A DNA stretch of 64,000 bases from DATFVA01 sp963811905 (GTDB lineage: Bacteria; Bacteroidota; Ignavibacteria; Ignavibacteriales; Ignavibacteriaceae): the NCBI GenBank assembly GCA_963811905.1, contig CAWETK010000004.1:117379-181378 (forward strand), written 5' to 3'. This document shows positions 38,141 through 47,563 of the stretch, piece after piece. Numbering within the stretch: position 1 is the stretch's first letter; each line of letters begins with the position of its first letter. Position numbers and translations under genes: made by a program. Under the pieces are notes generated by a model. It did no database searches. It worked only from the letters and a program-made list of their open reading frames with translations, and had not been told where the DNA came from.

Positions 38141-41100
38141 TTACTTTATAATAGCTATTTTCCCGGTTTTTTTACCCACGTGAGGTGCATCTACCAGGTA
38201 AAAATATACTCCATAGGCAATTTCAATATTCTCCCTGCTGCGTAAATCCCAGTCGACCGAACCGTCATTGATGCTTTGACCAGGCGGCATCTCAAGCGTT
38301 CTTAGCAGCTCGCCTCTTGCTGTAAATATATATATTTTGGAATCCTTCGGTAGATGTATAAAAGATATTTTCCTTTCACCTCTTCCGCTGGTGATTGTTG
38401 GGGGAAGGGGTGATTCCTGAGCTGTTGCAGCAACATAAGGATTTGGAACTACGCGTATTTTATCAAGCTGTGAGGCAGCAAGCTGGTTATTTACATCAGC
38501 AGCAGTGGTTGTAATTTCAAGCTGATCCAGGGAGGAAAATGGTTTCGTCATTCTGATTTTCAAAGTGTCGCCGCTGGTTGGATGATATCTTGCTGTATCG
38601 GCTCCGGATACCTGTAATAACCAGGTTATAATAGTGGTATCCTGACCGGTATTTGTTTTGGTTTTCTGTAAAAATATAATCCTGTCAAGTGAAGAGAATT
38701 TATTATTACTGCCTGCGTCAAGGTAAGCATAGCTGACAGGATCACCTGTTAGAGCATCATCTATGCGAAAATTTGAGTTTACTTTTGGAACAGTATATGG
38801 CTGGTTATTATAAGTTAATGTAATCGAAGTAGATGTATCAGCCGGAGTATGTGTTTCATCAAATATCAAATTATAATCTTTTGGATAAGCTAGCCCTTTG
38901 TCTTTAACATTGGCAAGTGAAAATGGTGATACTGATATACCGTAATCTTTTTTAGGATGCATCGTATTCCACTTTGACCGTGAAGTATCATATTTTATTT
39001 TCCAATCATTATTTACGACAAGATAAACACCATCAAAAATATATTTATCAAAATCTCCTCTCAGAGTATCTGAGCGGGAAAGCGGCACTTTCAGGAGTGT
39101 ATCCTGAGCATTTTCACTTGCGTAATTTATAACATAATAGTATTGTGTAACCGGGACATAATTTACAATTTGATCGGAAAACGTAACGTGGTAAGTTCTG
39201 TTCTTTATTGATGTAGGATCAACCACATTCAGATAAACTTTCCCTGTTCCAAAAGGAATTGTGCCTGGAACATTTCCGAGCAGACTTGGAACTCCGGGTC
39301 CCTGGTAACCTGCAACAGATGATCTGGGGATGACAGATCCGGAATTGATGTCGACATTCACGCTTCCATCACTATTTACCGTAATATATTTCGGATCCTC
39401 AGCAGGATAAAAATTATTAGCCGGATCACCGGAAGTATAGGCGGTAACCGCGTAGAAATACCGCTGGCCATTAAGTAAATCCGTATCTACAAAATTGTGA
39501 ACCAGTCCGGAATTATTTCCAAGGTAAAATCTCGGAAGTTCCGCAAGTTCCTGAGAACCAGGGACAAAATAGCCGCTAACCGAATCTTTTACATCAAATG
39601 TTGCTATTGGTTCTCCCCCTCCTTCGGTAAATCCGGGGTCCGTGGATCGATAAATTTTATATCCCTGAAATCCGATGTAATTTTCTGCATTTGTATTCCA
39701 TATTAATGAAACCTTTTTATCTCCGGGTACAATAGTTAATTTAGGTTTAGGGGGAGGTTTCAAGAAGTCATAATTGGAATTATAAATTTTCTGAGCAATC
39801 CTCTTATTCTTAAAAATATGCGAACTATCAGCACCGAATACTAACGCTAAAGAAAATCTTTCCGTTTTGTTTGAAAGAAGTGGGAAATATCCTGATGAAT
39901 AGATAAAATCGCCATCCTGAGGTTGGAGAGGAATAACATCAAAATAACCTGGTTTCATTCTGTTCCACAATACTTCATTATTATTCATTGCCGGAGAGGC
40001 AGTTTGATTAAAGAAATTAAAACTCGTTAACCCAATCTGATCAGATTCATTTACATCAGTTTTATCAAAGTGAGGCTCGCCGGGAGTCGGCATTCCATCA
40101 CCCTCTCCCAAATCATTTGTCCCGGCAAGTCCATCTGTACCTATATCGTCCTTTAAAGGATTCCAGTCACCGTTTTCGTCTCCCGCCCAATGCGATTTGA
40201 CGACTCCAGGATATTTACCAGTGATCGGATCAGGATCCTGTGAATAATCCGGTACATAACCGGATACTACGTTGCCGGGTCCGCTGTCTCTTTTTTCATC
40301 AATTAAAGTATTATTTTCTCCCTGATTGATAAGATAATTTCTGTATGCCAGGGGTCTTACTTCAGTTTTTATAATATTGCCGTTGTTATCTTTAAATACT
40401 CTTTTATAATGCAAGTCATGGTTTTCATCTATTAAACCATTCAGATTATCATCAATCCCATTATTAATAATTTCGCCCAGAACTACTCCATCGTAAATTC
40501 GAAATTGCCTTCCCTGAGAATTCACAATGACAGTATCAGATATATTTTGCAATAGAACGTCCAGGTTTGCTACAGTCCTTTCATAAGTAGAAGGATCAAT
40601 CAAAACAATTTTATTTGCGGGCCAGTTTGGATTAGGACCGGGATCATTTCTGCGCAGGGTACGGACAGCCTGATAACCATTTACACTTGAATTAAATTGA
40701 AAGTCATTTTCCTGAAAGACAGGGTTATTTGGTTCAACGGCATCATTATCATTATCTATGGCGTCATATCCGTTACCAGGACTTTCAAGGTATGCATATC
40801 CGGCAAATCCTGTATTCCTCCTTACACCTGAAAGTACCTGGTTTACAGGAATCCACAATGGATCTGAAGTCGCATCATCACTATCCCAATTATAAGTCAG
40901 ATTATTATTCAAATCAAAATACCCCAAATCATCTCCGCAATCGACATAAACCTGTCCCACATCTCCAACACAGCCTCCTAAAACCTCACCAAAACACACT
41001 TTGGTATAATCAGAAGTACCAATATTGGTAATATCATAAAGCCAGAACACGACATCCTGGGCTTGAATTTGGGACCATTGCATTCCTCTGACGCTGACTA

Positions 41101-41773
41101 ATAGTCCCATACCATTCCTGGTTGTATCCGTTGAATCCGGATGGAATTTAAAATTAGTTCTGTACTGAGGATTATTATCAGGAGCATCGTCCATAACAAA
41201 AAATGTTTCCTGGTCAGCTCGTTCAACACCTTTTCCGAAGTAACCGTCCCAGACCGGGACACCCGTGGAATCAAGCCATGTTGGATTATCAGGCCAGAAT
41301 GGCGGCCACGAATTTGGGACAGTATTTTTGGCAACTGTATCCTGATTGGCATTTACATATCCCGGTTCAGGGGCAAATCCCTGGAAATGGCCATCGACAG
41401 GATCCGTCTTTGCCGCCTGCCCTGTGCGCGGACCGGTTGTGATTGTCACAGAATGCAATGTGTCCGGAATCCCATCCCCATTATAATCTTTTATAGGAAG
41501 CTCTATTCCAACAAGAGGTGTAACGTCACCTATATACCCGTTCTGCGTTGAGGGATAAGGCCAATATCCTCTAAGATCAGAAGGATTTGTGCCTGCTATA
41601 GAACCGTCATTACTATACGTTATTGCAGTTCTGTTGCCATTGAGCAAACCGAATCTCGTATATAGACTAGTCCCACGATGGGATCTTGCCCATTGAATAT
41701 AATCTGCATTCTGCTGAGCTATTATCGATATGGTTGAGATCATGAGAATAATGATGACAAAATATTTACGCAT
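38141..41773 (-). CDS. 1210-residue secreted surface protein with fibronectin-like domain and FlgD-type C-terminal domain
   Basis: A very large exported protein with a signal peptide (FVIIILMISTISIIAQ). The N-terminal two-thirds have many Asp/Asn-rich segments (DNDNDAVEPNN, GIDDNLNGLIDE, DENGDWNPLKDD) that look like calcium-binding loops. A fibronectin-like part follows (KVSLIWNTNAENYIGFQGYK). The end is a FlgD-Ig-like domain (VVPNPYVAA, KIYIFTARGELLRTLE, final GKIAIIK) in place of the NYPNPFNP tail. It starts 14 bp after the TonB receptor. I know of such large proteins next to TonB receptors in this lineage, but no function is established. Confidence 0.7.
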   Translation of the reverse strand: MRKYFVIIILMISTISIIAQQNADYIQWARSHRGTSLYTRFGLLNGNRTAITYSNDGSIAGTNPSDLRGYWPYPSTQNGYIGDVTPLVGIELPIKDYNGDGIPDTLHSVTITTGPRTGQAAKTDPVDGHFQGFAPEPGYVNANQDTVAKNTVPNSWPPFWPDNPTWLDSTGVPVWDGYFGKGVERADQETFFVMDDAPDNNPQYRTNFKFHPDSTDTTRNGMGLLVSVRGMQWSQIQAQDVVFWLYDITNIGTSDYTKVCFGEVLGGCVGDVGQVYVDCGDDLGYFDLNNNLTYNWDSDDATSDPLWIPVNQVLSGVRRNTGFAGYAYLESPGNGYDAIDNDNDAVEPNNPVFQENDFQFNSSVNGYQAVRTLRRNDPGPNPNWPANKIVLIDPSTYERTVANLDVLLQNISDTVIVNSQGRQFRIYDGVVLGEIINNGIDDNLNGLIDENHDLHYKRVFKDNNGNIIKTEVRPLAYRNYLINQGENNTLIDEKRDSGPGNVVSGYVPDYSQDPDPITGKYPGVVKSHWAGDENGDWNPLKDDIGTDGLAGTNDLGEGDGMPTPGEPHFDKTDVNESDQIGLTSFNFFNQTASPAMNNNEVLWNRMKPGYFDVIPLQPQDGDFIYSSGYFPLLSNKTERFSLALVFGADSSHIFKNKRIAQKIYNSNYDFLKPPPKPKLTIVPGDKKVSLIWNTNAENYIGFQGYKIYRSTDPGFTEGGGEPIATFDVKDSVSGYFVPGSQELAELPRFYLGNNSGLVHNFVDTDLLNGQRYFYAVTAYTSGDPANNFYPAEDPKYITVNSDGSVNVDINSGSVIPRSSVAGYQGPGVPSLLGNVPGTIPFGTGKVYLNVVDPTSIKNRTYHVTFSDQIVNYVPVTQYYYVINYASENAQDTLLKVPLSRSDTLRGDFDKYIFDGVYLVVNNDWKIKYDTSRSKWNTMHPKKDYGISVSPFSLANVKDKGLAYPKDYNLIFDETHTPADTSTSITLTYNNQPYTVPKVNSNFRIDDALTGDPVSYAYLDAGSNNKFSSLDRIIFLQKTKTNTGQDTTIITWLLQVSGADTARYHPTSGDTLKIRMTKPFSSLDQLEITTTAADVNNQLAASQLDKIRVVPNPYVAATAQESPLPPTITSGRGERKISFIHLPKDSKIYIFTARGELLRTLEMPPGQSINDGSVDWDLRSRENIEIAYGVYFYLVDAPHVGKKTGKIAIIK

Positions 41774-41787
41774 TTTAAACCTATCGC

Positions 41788-44625
41788 TTAAAATAAAAAT
41801 GTTGTGCCCAATTCAACTCTTCTTGGTTCAGAATAATAGTTTGGCCGGGTAAACCAATCTACTACAGAGGAAACCTGCCGTGGACCGCCTATTCTCAGTT
41901 GCTGCTGTTCATCCAGTGACCAATCCGGCTGACCAGTATCTGCAAACACCTGAGAAGGATTTTTTGAATCAAATAAATTATTGATCCTTAGAAACAACGT
42001 GATTACAGACGCGCTCGCTATCCTGAAGTCCTTATAAAGACGAACATCAACATCAGTACTCGAAGGTATATTTTGCGAGTTGTACACCAGAGTTCCGACG
42101 TTGGTTATACCTTGAGGAGTATACGGCTGTCCGGTACTGAATCTGAATATCAGACTTCCACCCCAATCCGTGGTTTTATCAACATAATTGAAGGTGGCAT
42201 TTACAGTATGGGTCTGGTCCCAATCGAGTGGAATTAACTGGCTCTCAGGCTGAACACCGCTATTTCTCAGATTGAATGAAGCAGCTGGATCAGAAGCATT
42301 CCCTTTGGCTGTTTGAAATGTATAATCCACGGTAGCAGATATACCTTCAGAAAACCTTTTGTTGAGTGATACAACTATTCCTCTGACAAAACCAAAATCG
42401 GTATTAACATATTTGCTGTATATTTTTGTACCTCCAAAAACATACTGGATTTCATTGAGCGTTCCAGCCAGATTTCGGATATCTCTGAAGTAGCCGGTAA
42501 TATCAATTGCAATATCATCAGTTAACTGTTGTTGTACACCTAATTCTCCACTTGTTGTTTGTTCCGGTTTTAAATCCGGATTCCCAATGATTCCAAGGTT
42601 AGTGCTGCCGCCTGTCACTCCAAGTTTATACATTGGGTTTTCATATAATCTTTCAAAAGATGGAATCTGGAAAAATAAGCCATATGAGAAATGGATGATA
42701 CCCTTGTCGGTTATCGGGAAAGAGACTCCAAGCCTTGGACTAACCTGCCATTTATCTGAAGCTTCTTTGTACCAATAGGTCAACCTTTTTGCAACTGCTT
42801 GAGCATGCGTTCCTCCCGGTGCAACTACACTGTCCTGATTTTGCGGTCTTACTGGAAGGTAAACATTAGGATCCGAGGGGTCGGCCAAAATTTTACCATC
42901 AGGATGGAAATAATCAAACCTGAGTCCAAAATTCACTATTAAAGATTGAAATTCCATTTTATCCTGGACATAAAATGATGCCTGCCAGGGTTTATGCTGG
43001 TAATATTGATTATCCTGGCTCTCGATTGATGGTATAACTGGCGGTTCCTCTAGAAATGGTTTACCATCTGATACCGGATCCCGGTTATTATCAGCCTGGG
43101 ACATGTGTAAGTTTATATTATGTAAAAACAAAGTATAGTAATTGAATAACGTTCCTGTTTTGAATTCATGATTATTTGAGATCTGACTGGTCAGATCAAT
43201 TTTTGCTACATATGTATTGGTACTTCTTACATTGTGAGCCATATTTGTACCACCAGTAAAATATGTTGCTTCAGGGGCCGAAAGAAGTTTGGTATGAACA
43301 TAATTTTGATCAAAAGGGTCTCTTCTTGTGAACAGTTCAGATAATGAAAAAGATGATTGATCCAGGTATTCTCTGTAATCCGTAAAATAATTTGATAATC
43401 CCACAGTATAAAAGGTACTACTCCCTACAGCATGCGTGATAGTTAGTGAATTAAGGTAGCCTTTTTTAAAATTGCTTAAGAGTCCGTCAGGATTATATTT
43501 ATAGGCAAAATCATAATCTTTCCCGGATGTATTATCCAGAATATAATCATAAGCAATAGTGAATGAGGGTGTAACTTTTAGGGTTAATTTTCCCTGGGCA
43601 TAAGCCTCTCTGAAGGGAGCCATAGAAACAACTGAACCATCACCTGTCTGCTGTATGTTCCAATTTACCGGGCTGGGATCTGTTATATTTGCTATATCAA
43701 AAGTATTATATTTACGCTGACCAAACAGATAACCCCCCGTAGAATAATAACGGGCATTGATAAAGTATGTAAGAAAATCGCTCATTATAGGACCACTCAA
43801 GGAACCTTCCATCCAGCTTATTTTATTTTCATTTCCTCCTGAAAGCGGATTAAGTCTTTGTGTTCCGTAAAAAACATCAGAGTTTTGAGTTATATATGCC
43901 CCCTGGTATGCAGTTATGCTGCCATGCGTATCATTACCGCCCGATTTTGTAGCAATATTTACAATCCCGCTCATGGCTTGTCCGTATTCGGCGTTAAATG
44001 CCCCTGTTATGAGCTGCATTTCCTGAATTGAATTTTTGTTAACGTCCACAACTGTACCACCGCTATATGCATCTGTTACCGGAACACCATCAATCCAATA
44101 AGATACTTCACCCTTTCTTCCGCCGCGGAAATGAAAATCGCCGTTTTTATCTTTGACAATTCCCGCCTGAAGCTGCATCACATCCTGAAAACTGGTTATC
44201 GGTAATGCCTGGATATCCTGGGAATTAATAATCGCCGTTGAAGATGTTAGATCTTTTTGGACCAGAGGTTTTGAGGCAGTTACAATTACTTCTTCCCCCA
44301 GCTCAACACTTGTCGGGGTTAATGCAAAGTCAACTTTGGTAGTAAAATCAATCTGGATTTTTACATTCTGAATTACAATATTGTTATAACCTATTGCTGA
44401 TGCTTTAACAGAGTAAGTGCCGGGAGGTATATTGAGAATTGTATAAATACCATCGATGTCACTGGCAGCTCCTATAGATGTTCCTGTGATTATCACATTA
44501 ACAAAGGGCATGGCTTCTCCAGTGGATTTATCAGTTACCTTACCTGTTAATTTGCCTGTGGATCCCGCTAAGATAATTGCAGATGTTGAAAAAATGTAAA
44601 ATAATATCAGTAAAAGTTTTTTCAT
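41788..44625 (-). CDS. TonB-dependent receptor with carboxypeptidase-like regulatory N-domain
   Basis: A 945-residue outer-membrane receptor. Signal peptide; a CarboxypepD_reg-like domain (GKLTGKVTDKSTGEAMPFVN) at about 22-105; a plug domain (VQKDLTSSTAIINSQDIQAL, GGRKGEVSYWIDGVPV, YGQAMSGIVNIATKSGG) at about 115-225; then a 22-strand barrel to a C-terminal Phe (VELGTTFLF). It imports a large substrate with TonB energy. There is no SusD-like gene beside it. AAGGAGAACTTTT precedes the ATG. It leads a likely four-gene operon with the 1210-residue protein, the PorV-like barrel and the CBM-like cargo. Confidence 0.9.
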   Translation of the reverse strand: MKKLLLILFYIFSTSAIILAGSTGKLTGKVTDKSTGEAMPFVNVIITGTSIGAASDIDGIYTILNIPPGTYSVKASAIGYNNIVIQNVKIQIDFTTKVDFALTPTSVELGEEVIVTASKPLVQKDLTSSTAIINSQDIQALPITSFQDVMQLQAGIVKDKNGDFHFRGGRKGEVSYWIDGVPVTDAYSGGTVVDVNKNSIQEMQLITGAFNAEYGQAMSGIVNIATKSGGNDTHGSITAYQGAYITQNSDVFYGTQRLNPLSGGNENKISWMEGSLSGPIMSDFLTYFINARYYSTGGYLFGQRKYNTFDIANITDPSPVNWNIQQTGDGSVVSMAPFREAYAQGKLTLKVTPSFTIAYDYILDNTSGKDYDFAYKYNPDGLLSNFKKGYLNSLTITHAVGSSTFYTVGLSNYFTDYREYLDQSSFSLSELFTRRDPFDQNYVHTKLLSAPEATYFTGGTNMAHNVRSTNTYVAKIDLTSQISNNHEFKTGTLFNYYTLFLHNINLHMSQADNNRDPVSDGKPFLEEPPVIPSIESQDNQYYQHKPWQASFYVQDKMEFQSLIVNFGLRFDYFHPDGKILADPSDPNVYLPVRPQNQDSVVAPGGTHAQAVAKRLTYWYKEASDKWQVSPRLGVSFPITDKGIIHFSYGLFFQIPSFERLYENPMYKLGVTGGSTNLGIIGNPDLKPEQTTSGELGVQQQLTDDIAIDITGYFRDIRNLAGTLNEIQYVFGGTKIYSKYVNTDFGFVRGIVVSLNKRFSEGISATVDYTFQTAKGNASDPAASFNLRNSGVQPESQLIPLDWDQTHTVNATFNYVDKTTDWGGSLIFRFSTGQPYTPQGITNVGTLVYNSQNIPSSTDVDVRLYKDFRIASASVITLFLRINNLFDSKNPSQVFADTGQPDWSLDEQQQLRIGGPRQVSSVVDWFTRPNYYSEPRRVELGTTFLF

Positions 44626-45075
44626 AAAAGTTCTCCTTCATTGCAGACGACTTTAAAAGAGAAATCAATTACAACTGAATTGGAAACAGGAATTATAGAG
44701 GCAACATATTTTTATATCCAGTTTTAAGGAATCTAAAGTATAAATTTTTAGTTTTTACAATATTCATTTCCTTCGTAGAAAACCAATACATATACCTTCG
44801 CAGTATTTTCCACACATTAATCCTTATCGAATAAAATTTATTAAAAGTGATGTCACAAGGAATTGTGTAGCTAACTTTCTATATATAATCCTATTATTTT
44901 TTTTTATTTAACACTAAAATACCTAATCTGTGAATAAAAACAACTAATATGGGACGATTTGGACGGTTATAATTTAGGGGGTTGAAATTTGTCCTCTATT
45001 CTGTTATCGTGAGTTGTAACAACACTTAAACAGATAAGATTATTGCTGATTAAATCAATTAATTGGAGGACAATT
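44626..45075. other. Gene-free spacer with divergent promoters
   Basis: This 450-bp AT-rich spacer separates the minus-strand TonB receptor from the + strand DUF427 gene. It must hold both promoters. I see no repeat, RNA gene or coding frame in it that I can support. Confidence 0.5.
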
Positions 45076-45363
45076 ATGGCAAAAGCTATGTGGAATGGCG
45101 AGGTTATTGCTGAGAGTAAAAAAGCTAAAGAAGTGAATGGTTATATCTATTTTCCGCCGAATTCGGTAAAAAAAGAATATCTGCAAAAAAGCTATACAAA
45201 GCATACTGATGCTGAGATAGGGACAGCAAACTTTTATAATATAAGAGTAGGTGATTCTATAAACTGGAACGGGGCATGGTATTACCCTGCCGTTAAAAAC
45301 AATGAATTAAATATTGCCGGCTTTATAGCTTTTTCCCCCGGTATAGAAATACAACAGCGATAA
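45076..45363 (+). CDS. DUF427 domain protein
   Basis: A 95-residue cytoplasmic protein whose ATG at 45076 follows AATTGGAGGACAATT; an upstream in-frame ATG at 45043 has no ribosome site. The sequence MAKAMWNGEVIAESKKAKEV, then YIYFPPNSVKKEYL, YTKHTDAEIGTANFY and AWYYPAVKN, matches the DUF427 (PF04248-like) family, which has a small beta fold of unknown function. The gene is complete. Confidence 0.85.
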   Translation: MAKAMWNGEVIAESKKAKEVNGYIYFPPNSVKKEYLQKSYTKHTDAEIGTANFYNIRVGDSINWNGAWYYPAVKNNELNIAGFIAFSPGIEIQQR

Positions 45364-45466
45364 GGTGTAAAATCACATTGTGCTGTATCTCAGCACAGTT
45401 TATTTTGATTATAACTGCAGAGGAAATATCTTTTCAGAAATTAAAAAAAATTTCCGGGAGGATGAA

Positions 45467-45757
45467 ATGGATTCGAGAGAAAGAGATGAAAGAGCAAAAA
45501 AAGGGAGAAGTGAAAGAGGGGAAAAAATCCGTGAGGACAAGAATAAAAAGTCTGAAGAAGATATACCCTATGAAAAAAAGGAAAGTGAAGATAAAGGGAC
45601 TTTAACCCTTGCTGACAAATATGATCCGTCTGATGACAGCGAGTATGATCCGGAACCCGATGATGTAAATGATCAGGTATTCGACCCTGAAGGCGATGAA
45701 GATGATGAAGACGACGAGGATGATTTCGAAGATGAAGATGAAGATGAAAACTTATAA
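45467..45757 (+). CDS. Small highly charged protein with poly-acidic tail
   Basis: The ATG at 45467 follows GGGAGGATGAA and gives 96 residues. The first half is rich in K, R and E (MDSRERDERAKKGRSERGEK), and the second is almost entirely D and E with a final DEDENL. It is likely disordered and cytoplasmic. A clear terminator follows. I do not recognise a family. Acidic tails of this kind can bind basic proteins or metals, but this is speculation. Confidence 0.6.
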   Translation: MDSRERDERAKKGRSERGEKIREDKNKKSEEDIPYEKKESEDKGTLTLADKYDPSDDSEYDPEPDDVNDQVFDPEGDEDDEDDEDDFEDEDEDENL

Positions 45758-45782
45758 CAGTTAATAAGGTATTTCTCAATTT

Positions 45783-45808
45783 AAAGCGGGATTTATTCCC
45801 GCTTTTTT
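45783..45808 (+). terminator. Rho-independent terminator of the acidic-protein gene
   Basis: AAAGCGGGA and TCCCGCTTT form a 9-bp stem with a 5-base loop, continuing into TTTTTT. It lies 26 bp after the stop at 45757. Confidence 0.9.
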
Positions 45809-45974
45809 ATTTCTCCCGAAAGCCAGAATAGTACCACCGTAGTATCTTACCTTAGCGCGGCAAGCCGGCAGCCAAAAACATCCTTAGATAAGCGGAGTAA
45901 CGTTTAGTAGTGCCTGATTATCCCGACGGAACTTAATTGGTCGGGACCTGTCCCGGCTCTTGTCAAAATCAGCT

Positions 45975-46050
45975 CGGGAGTGCCCCGCTTTACCTGCCAA
46001 AACGAATGTTTAGGCAGGCCCTGCTATTTAACATTTGGGCGGGGCGTTGA
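45975..46050. repeat. Large imperfect hairpin containing a CCTGCC/GGCAGG core
   Basis: CCTGCC (45993-45998) pairs with GGCAGG (46013-46018). An outer GCCCCGC pairs with GCGGGGC (46039-46045). A further CCCGAC...GTCGGG pair lies upstream near 45920-45945. The region 45809-46195 is GC-rich, without a gene, and made of such nested inverted repeats. The same CCTGCC...GGCAGG core recurs at 63928-63944. Confidence 0.55.
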
Positions 46051-46200
46051 GTCCGGCAGCTTCCGGACGAAATCCCGCGCACATTCTTATAAGTTTTCAA
46101 CACGGGATATCAAAGACACCGAAAATATTCGAATCAATCCGCATAATCCCTGCTCCCGCCTTTTCGTCTCTCCCCCGTCCTTATTACGTCCAAACCCCGT

Positions 46201-46278
46201 AGTGAATACGCTCTGAATACGCAGTGAATACGCTCTGAAAACGCTTTGAATACGCAGTGAATACGCTTTAAATACCGC
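46201..46278. repeat. Tandem array of seven 11-bp units (AGTGAATACGC-like)
   Basis: Seven head-to-tail units run without gaps: AGTGAATACGC, TCTGAATACGC, AGTGAATACGC, TCTGAAAACGC, TTTGAATACGC, AGTGAATACGC and a diverged TTTAAATACCGC. The 11-bp period places each unit on about the same helix face. It lies about 160 bp upstream of the NRDE gene, with no coding frame. Confidence 0.85.
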
Positions 46279-46438
46279 CTTAATAGGGTTTTCATTCAAT
46301 TTCCGTATGAACCTTTTATCCCGGACAGATTTGCAGTACATAATTATTTTATTTCAAATTTTCGTTTTAGAGTGTTTATATTTAGAAGCGGCAGTTCATT
46401 CATCATGATTCGGAAACATTAACATATATATCTGCGCA

Positions 46439-47209
46439 ATGTGCCTGTTATTAATCGCTTATAATATTCACCCCCAGTATCCGCTGATTGTTGCGGCAAA
46501 CAGGGACGAATTCTACCACCGTCCTGCTGAAAAAGCACATTTCTGGGATGATCATCCTGAACTGCTTGCCGGGAAAGATATAGAAGCAGGAGGTACCTGG
46601 CTGGGGATTACAAAATCCGGCAGGTTTGCTGCAATAACCAATTACAGGGATATGAAATTGATAAAGGAAAAAGCGCCGTCGAGAGGCGCCTTAACACTGA
46701 ACTTTCTTGTTTCTGAGATCTCACCTGTTAAATACGGTTATGCACTATCAGAGAATGCAGGCGATTACAATGGGTATAATCTTATTTTTTCCGATATGGA
46801 TACTTTATACTATTTTTCGAATCAGACAAAAGAATTGAGACAGCTTCCTTCGGGTGTATATGGACTAAGTAATCACCTTCTGGATACTCCCTGGCCGAAG
46901 GTTGTTATAAGCAAAGCAGCTTTCCTGGATGAAATTTCGAAGAAAAATATTTCGGCTGATAATTTATTCGGGATACTATCGGATGACAGAGAAGCTCCCG
47001 ACAGTCAGCTTCCTGATACAGGATTAAGTATTGAACTGGAAAGAGCAGTGTCACCTGTTTTTATTAAAAGTGAGAGATATGGGACCAGATCATCCACAGT
47101 CGTACTTGTAAACAATCTTAATGAAGTGTTATTTATAGAGAAGTCACTTGAAACTTCAACAGGAAAATGGAAAGATTCAAGGTTCAGCTTCCAATACAGG
47201 AAATATTGA
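46439..47209 (+). CDS. NRDE/TANGO2-family protein
   Basis: A 256-residue cytoplasmic protein starting MCLLLIAYN, the usual family start with Cys at position 2 that would become N-terminal after Met removal. The signature AANRDEFYHRP (about 20-30) is followed by GGTWLGITKSGRFAAITNYR. These match the NRDE (TANGO2) family, of uncertain biochemical role; haem or lipid handling has been proposed for eukaryotic relatives. Complete at both ends. Confidence 0.88.
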   Translation: MCLLLIAYNIHPQYPLIVAANRDEFYHRPAEKAHFWDDHPELLAGKDIEAGGTWLGITKSGRFAAITNYRDMKLIKEKAPSRGALTLNFLVSEISPVKYGYALSENAGDYNGYNLIFSDMDTLYYFSNQTKELRQLPSGVYGLSNHLLDTPWPKVVISKAAFLDEISKKNISADNLFGILSDDREAPDSQLPDTGLSIELERAVSPVFIKSERYGTRSSTVVLVNNLNEVLFIEKSLETSTGKWKDSRFSFQYRKY

Positions 47210-47270
47210 TTCACACAGAGTTCCGCAAAAATAGGGTAATAAGGTTGGGATTCACTTAGATTAAGTTTGG

Positions 47271-47354
47271 GTTACTAAAGTCATAAGAAATAAATAAGGT
47301 TTATAAATAATTCTTCGGAAGGAAAACCTTATTCGCAAACTTTACCTTAGTAAC
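47271..47354. other. Extended hairpin, possible structured RNA or large REP
   Basis: Two nested stems share one axis: GTTACTAA (47271-47278) pairs with TTAGTAAC (47347-47354), and AATAAGGTTT (47293-47302) pairs with AAACCTTATT (47324-47333). It lies 60 bp after the NRDE stop in an 823-bp spacer with no gene. Its T-tract is absent, so it is not an obvious terminator. Confidence 0.5.
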
Positions 47355-47404
47355 ACACAATCAATCCTGAATAAAATGGCCAGGGTTAAACTATAGGTGT
47401 GTCG

Positions 47405-47563
47405 ACACCGGTTTCCAGAGGGAGAAAGTTTATTCTTCAAGCATGAAATTAACACCGGTTTCCAGAGGGAGAAAGTTTATTCCTCAAGCATGAAATTAAC
47501 ACCGGGTTTCCAACCCGGTGAAGGAAACCAAATAGCATAATTTGGAAACCGTTTTAACGGTTT
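47405..47563. repeat. 47-bp direct repeat array followed by two perfect hairpins
   Basis: The unit ACACCGGTTTCCAGAGGGAG... occurs at 47405 and 47452 with one difference, and a third start is at 47499, giving a 47-bp period. The third copy runs into a perfect hairpin, CACCGGGTT-TCC-AACCCGGTG (47500-47520). Then comes AAACCGTT-TT-AACGGTTT (47546-47563). The same AACCGTT...AACGGTT motif is present twice near 58245 and 58371. The remaining spacer to 48032 has further inverted repeats (CGAGATAACCG / CGGTTATCGAG around 47685-47760) and no gene. Confidence 0.75.

Noticed and set aside
41141..41551. 136-residue + strand open frame
   Set aside because: Antisense to the N-terminal region of the 1210-residue surface protein.
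45378..45605. 75-residue frame overlapping the acidic-protein gene
   Set aside because: Shadow frame; the frame starting at 45467 has a better ribosome site and leads into a terminator.
45809..46195. tRNA or rRNA fragment in the GC-rich spacer
   Set aside because: No cloverleaf, TTCGA arm or rRNA signature was found; the structure is a set of nested inverted repeats.
47405..47563. CRISPR array
   Set aside because: Repeats are contiguous with no spacers, number only two to three copies, and no cas gene is present.
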